The notes beneath the pieces were generated by a model. That model saw nothing but the letters and a program-made list of their open reading frames with translations. It ran no database searches and had not been told where the DNA came from. The translations under genes and the position numbers were made by a program. Source: Clostridiales bacterium (lineage in GTDB: Bacteria > Bacillota > Clostridia > Peptostreptococcales > Anaerovoracaceae). From it: 6,770 nt of DNA. Positions 6,290 to 6,770 of this stretch are shown here, one piece after another; the stretch's first letter is position 1; the number at the start of each line of letters is the position of its first letter. Location of the stretch: NCBI GenBank assembly GCA_012799165.1, contig JAAZLU010000162.1, forward strand, positions 1 to 6,770, read 5' to 3'.

Positions 6290-6319
6290 TTTACATTTGT
6301 TTTATAACAAGGGCTTACA
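6290..6319 (+). promoter_or_regulatory. Possible third Pho-box-like cluster
   Basis: TTTACA at 6290-6295 is followed exactly 11 bp later by TTTATA (6301-6306), then by CTTACA at 6314-6319 (13 bp on). The pattern resembles the boxes ahead of pstS. It lies just upstream of the -35 of the - strand promoter, but the hexamers read on the + strand, the reverse of the usual PhoP-box arrangement for that promoter. In an AT-rich region, chance is a real alternative. Confidence 0.3.
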
Positions 6320-6416
6320 GCTTCTCCGAATTTTGTATGGAGCTGTTTTGAGCTGTCGATTTTGTAACGAGATGCTAATTTGCAGAGCACTTATAAGCTT
6401 AGGTAATAAATGATTG

Positions 6417-6439
6417 AAGCCGCAGATTATCTGCGGCTT
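6417..6439 (-). terminator. Perfect 10-bp hairpin downstream of the right-edge gene
   Basis: AAGCCGCAGA and TCTGCGGCTT form a perfect 10-bp stem with a 3-nt loop, about 40 nt past the stop of the - strand gene at the right edge. The - strand continues CAATCATTTATTACC, T-rich but without a clean run. It is best read as that gene's terminator, or as an mRNA-stabilising 3' hairpin. On the + strand no T-run follows at all. Confidence 0.5.
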
Positions 6440-6476
6440 GGATTGCAAAATTATCTATTGCTTTCGTCCCCGGGCG

Positions 6477-6770
6477 CTACTTTAAACTCGGGTCGTAGAT
6501 TGCGCGCTCGCCTCCGACAAATTTGGGCCTAACTCTGCAGGCGCTCAGCCGGGCTTCACCTATGCTCTTAAGGGATAGCCTGACGGGCACGCAGACTTCG
6601 TCCATATGCATGCCGATAAAAGTATCGCCTATGTCCAGTCCAGCCTTTGCGCAGCGCATCCGCTCCACAGCGACCGGCTTTTCGAAATTAGCGTATGCTG
6701 CTACGGCGAATGAACCCCCCGCGTGCTTTTGCGGAACCGCGTTGACCCTCACCAGGCCGTACTGCTTTCT
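6477..6770 (-). CDS. Unrecognised protein, C-terminal part (partial)
   Basis: The frame is open from the right edge to a TAG at 6477-6479, giving the last 97 residues of a longer protein. A GTG at 6750-6752 could serve as a start, but the frame continues upstream through the edge (RKQYGL) and no ribosome binding site is visible, so an internal position is likelier. I do not recognise the family. The sequence is soluble-looking, with alternating hydrophobic stretches (GGSFAVAAYANF, DTFIGMHMDEVCVPVRLSL, IGEARLSACRVRPKFVGG), three cysteines and a basic C-terminus (IYDPSLK). There are no membrane segments and no obvious metal or nucleotide motif. Codon use is GC-rich and regular, supporting a real gene. 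Nothing ties it to phosphate uptake. Confidence 0.6.
   Translation of the reverse strand, partial: RKQYGLVRVNAVPQKHAGGSFAVAAYANFEKPVAVERMRCAKAGLDIGDTFIGMHMDEVCVPVRLSLKSIGEARLSACRVRPKFVGGERAIYDPSLK

Larger units (their letters stand above)
6160..6476. other. AT-rich intergenic region
   Basis: No credible coding frame is seen here on either strand. The region holds the ribosome binding site, about 90-nt leader and promoter of the small gene on the - strand. It also has a TTTACA-like cluster at 6290-6319 on the + strand, a weak bulged hairpin with four T at 6318-6349, a 7-bp direct repeat GAGCTGT (6340-6346 and 6350-6356) and a perfect hairpin at 6417-6439. The rest is featureless. Confidence 0.6.

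Noticed and set aside
6318..6349. Bulged hairpin followed by TTTT on the + strand
   Set aside because: The stem is only 7 bp with a 3-nt bulge and an 11-nt loop. No + strand gene lies upstream after the strong terminator at 5918-5946, so a terminator role is not supported.

Overview
The window is a phosphate-acquisition locus. It probably comes from a low-to-mid GC anaerobic Bacillota, most likely a Clostridia member. The grounds are strong GGAGG-type ribosome binding sites, heavy use of ATA and AGA/AGG codons, a lipobox-anchored (not periplasmic) PstS, PhoP-type TTTACA boxes rather than enterobacterial Pho boxes, and a small protein resembling the clostridial DUF6514 family. This placement is an inference from style, not from a database match. 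The locus looks like ordinary core biology. I see no mobile element, CRISPR array, tRNA or rRNA, and no clearly undescribed system.

Layout on the + strand. Positions 2-349 are the C-terminal ATP-binding end of a PhoR-like sensor kinase cut by the window edge. Positions 350-606 are a regulatory gap with a weak hairpin terminator and tandem TTTACA boxes. Then comes the high-affinity ABC phosphate transporter in the order pstS (607-1500), pstC (1565-2434), pstA (2434-3270), pstB (3270-4034). A strong hairpin with a T-run lies between pstS and pstC, while pstC-pstA-pstB are joined by 1-nt stop/start overlaps. After a 127-nt gap with its own TTTACA-like boxes and a TATAAT box comes a 581-residue sodium/phosphate cotransporter carrying a C-terminal PhoU domain (4162-5907). 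It is closed by an excellent intrinsic terminator.

On the - strand, a small DUF6514-like gene (5950-6159) has a clear sigma-A-type promoter at 6254-6282. An AT-rich gap (6160-6476) follows, containing a third TTTACA-like cluster and a perfect 10-bp hairpin. The C-terminal part of an unrecognised gene runs off the right edge (6477-6770).

How the parts fit: PhoR, with a PhoP partner expected upstream of the window, would sense phosphate limitation and activate the TTTACA-box promoters. PstS captures phosphate at the outer face of the membrane, PstC and PstA form the channel and PstB drives import. The Na/Pi-PhoU protein is a second membrane phosphate transport module. It occupies the place where a stand-alone phoU usually follows pstB, so its PhoU domain may provide or share that signalling role here (inference).
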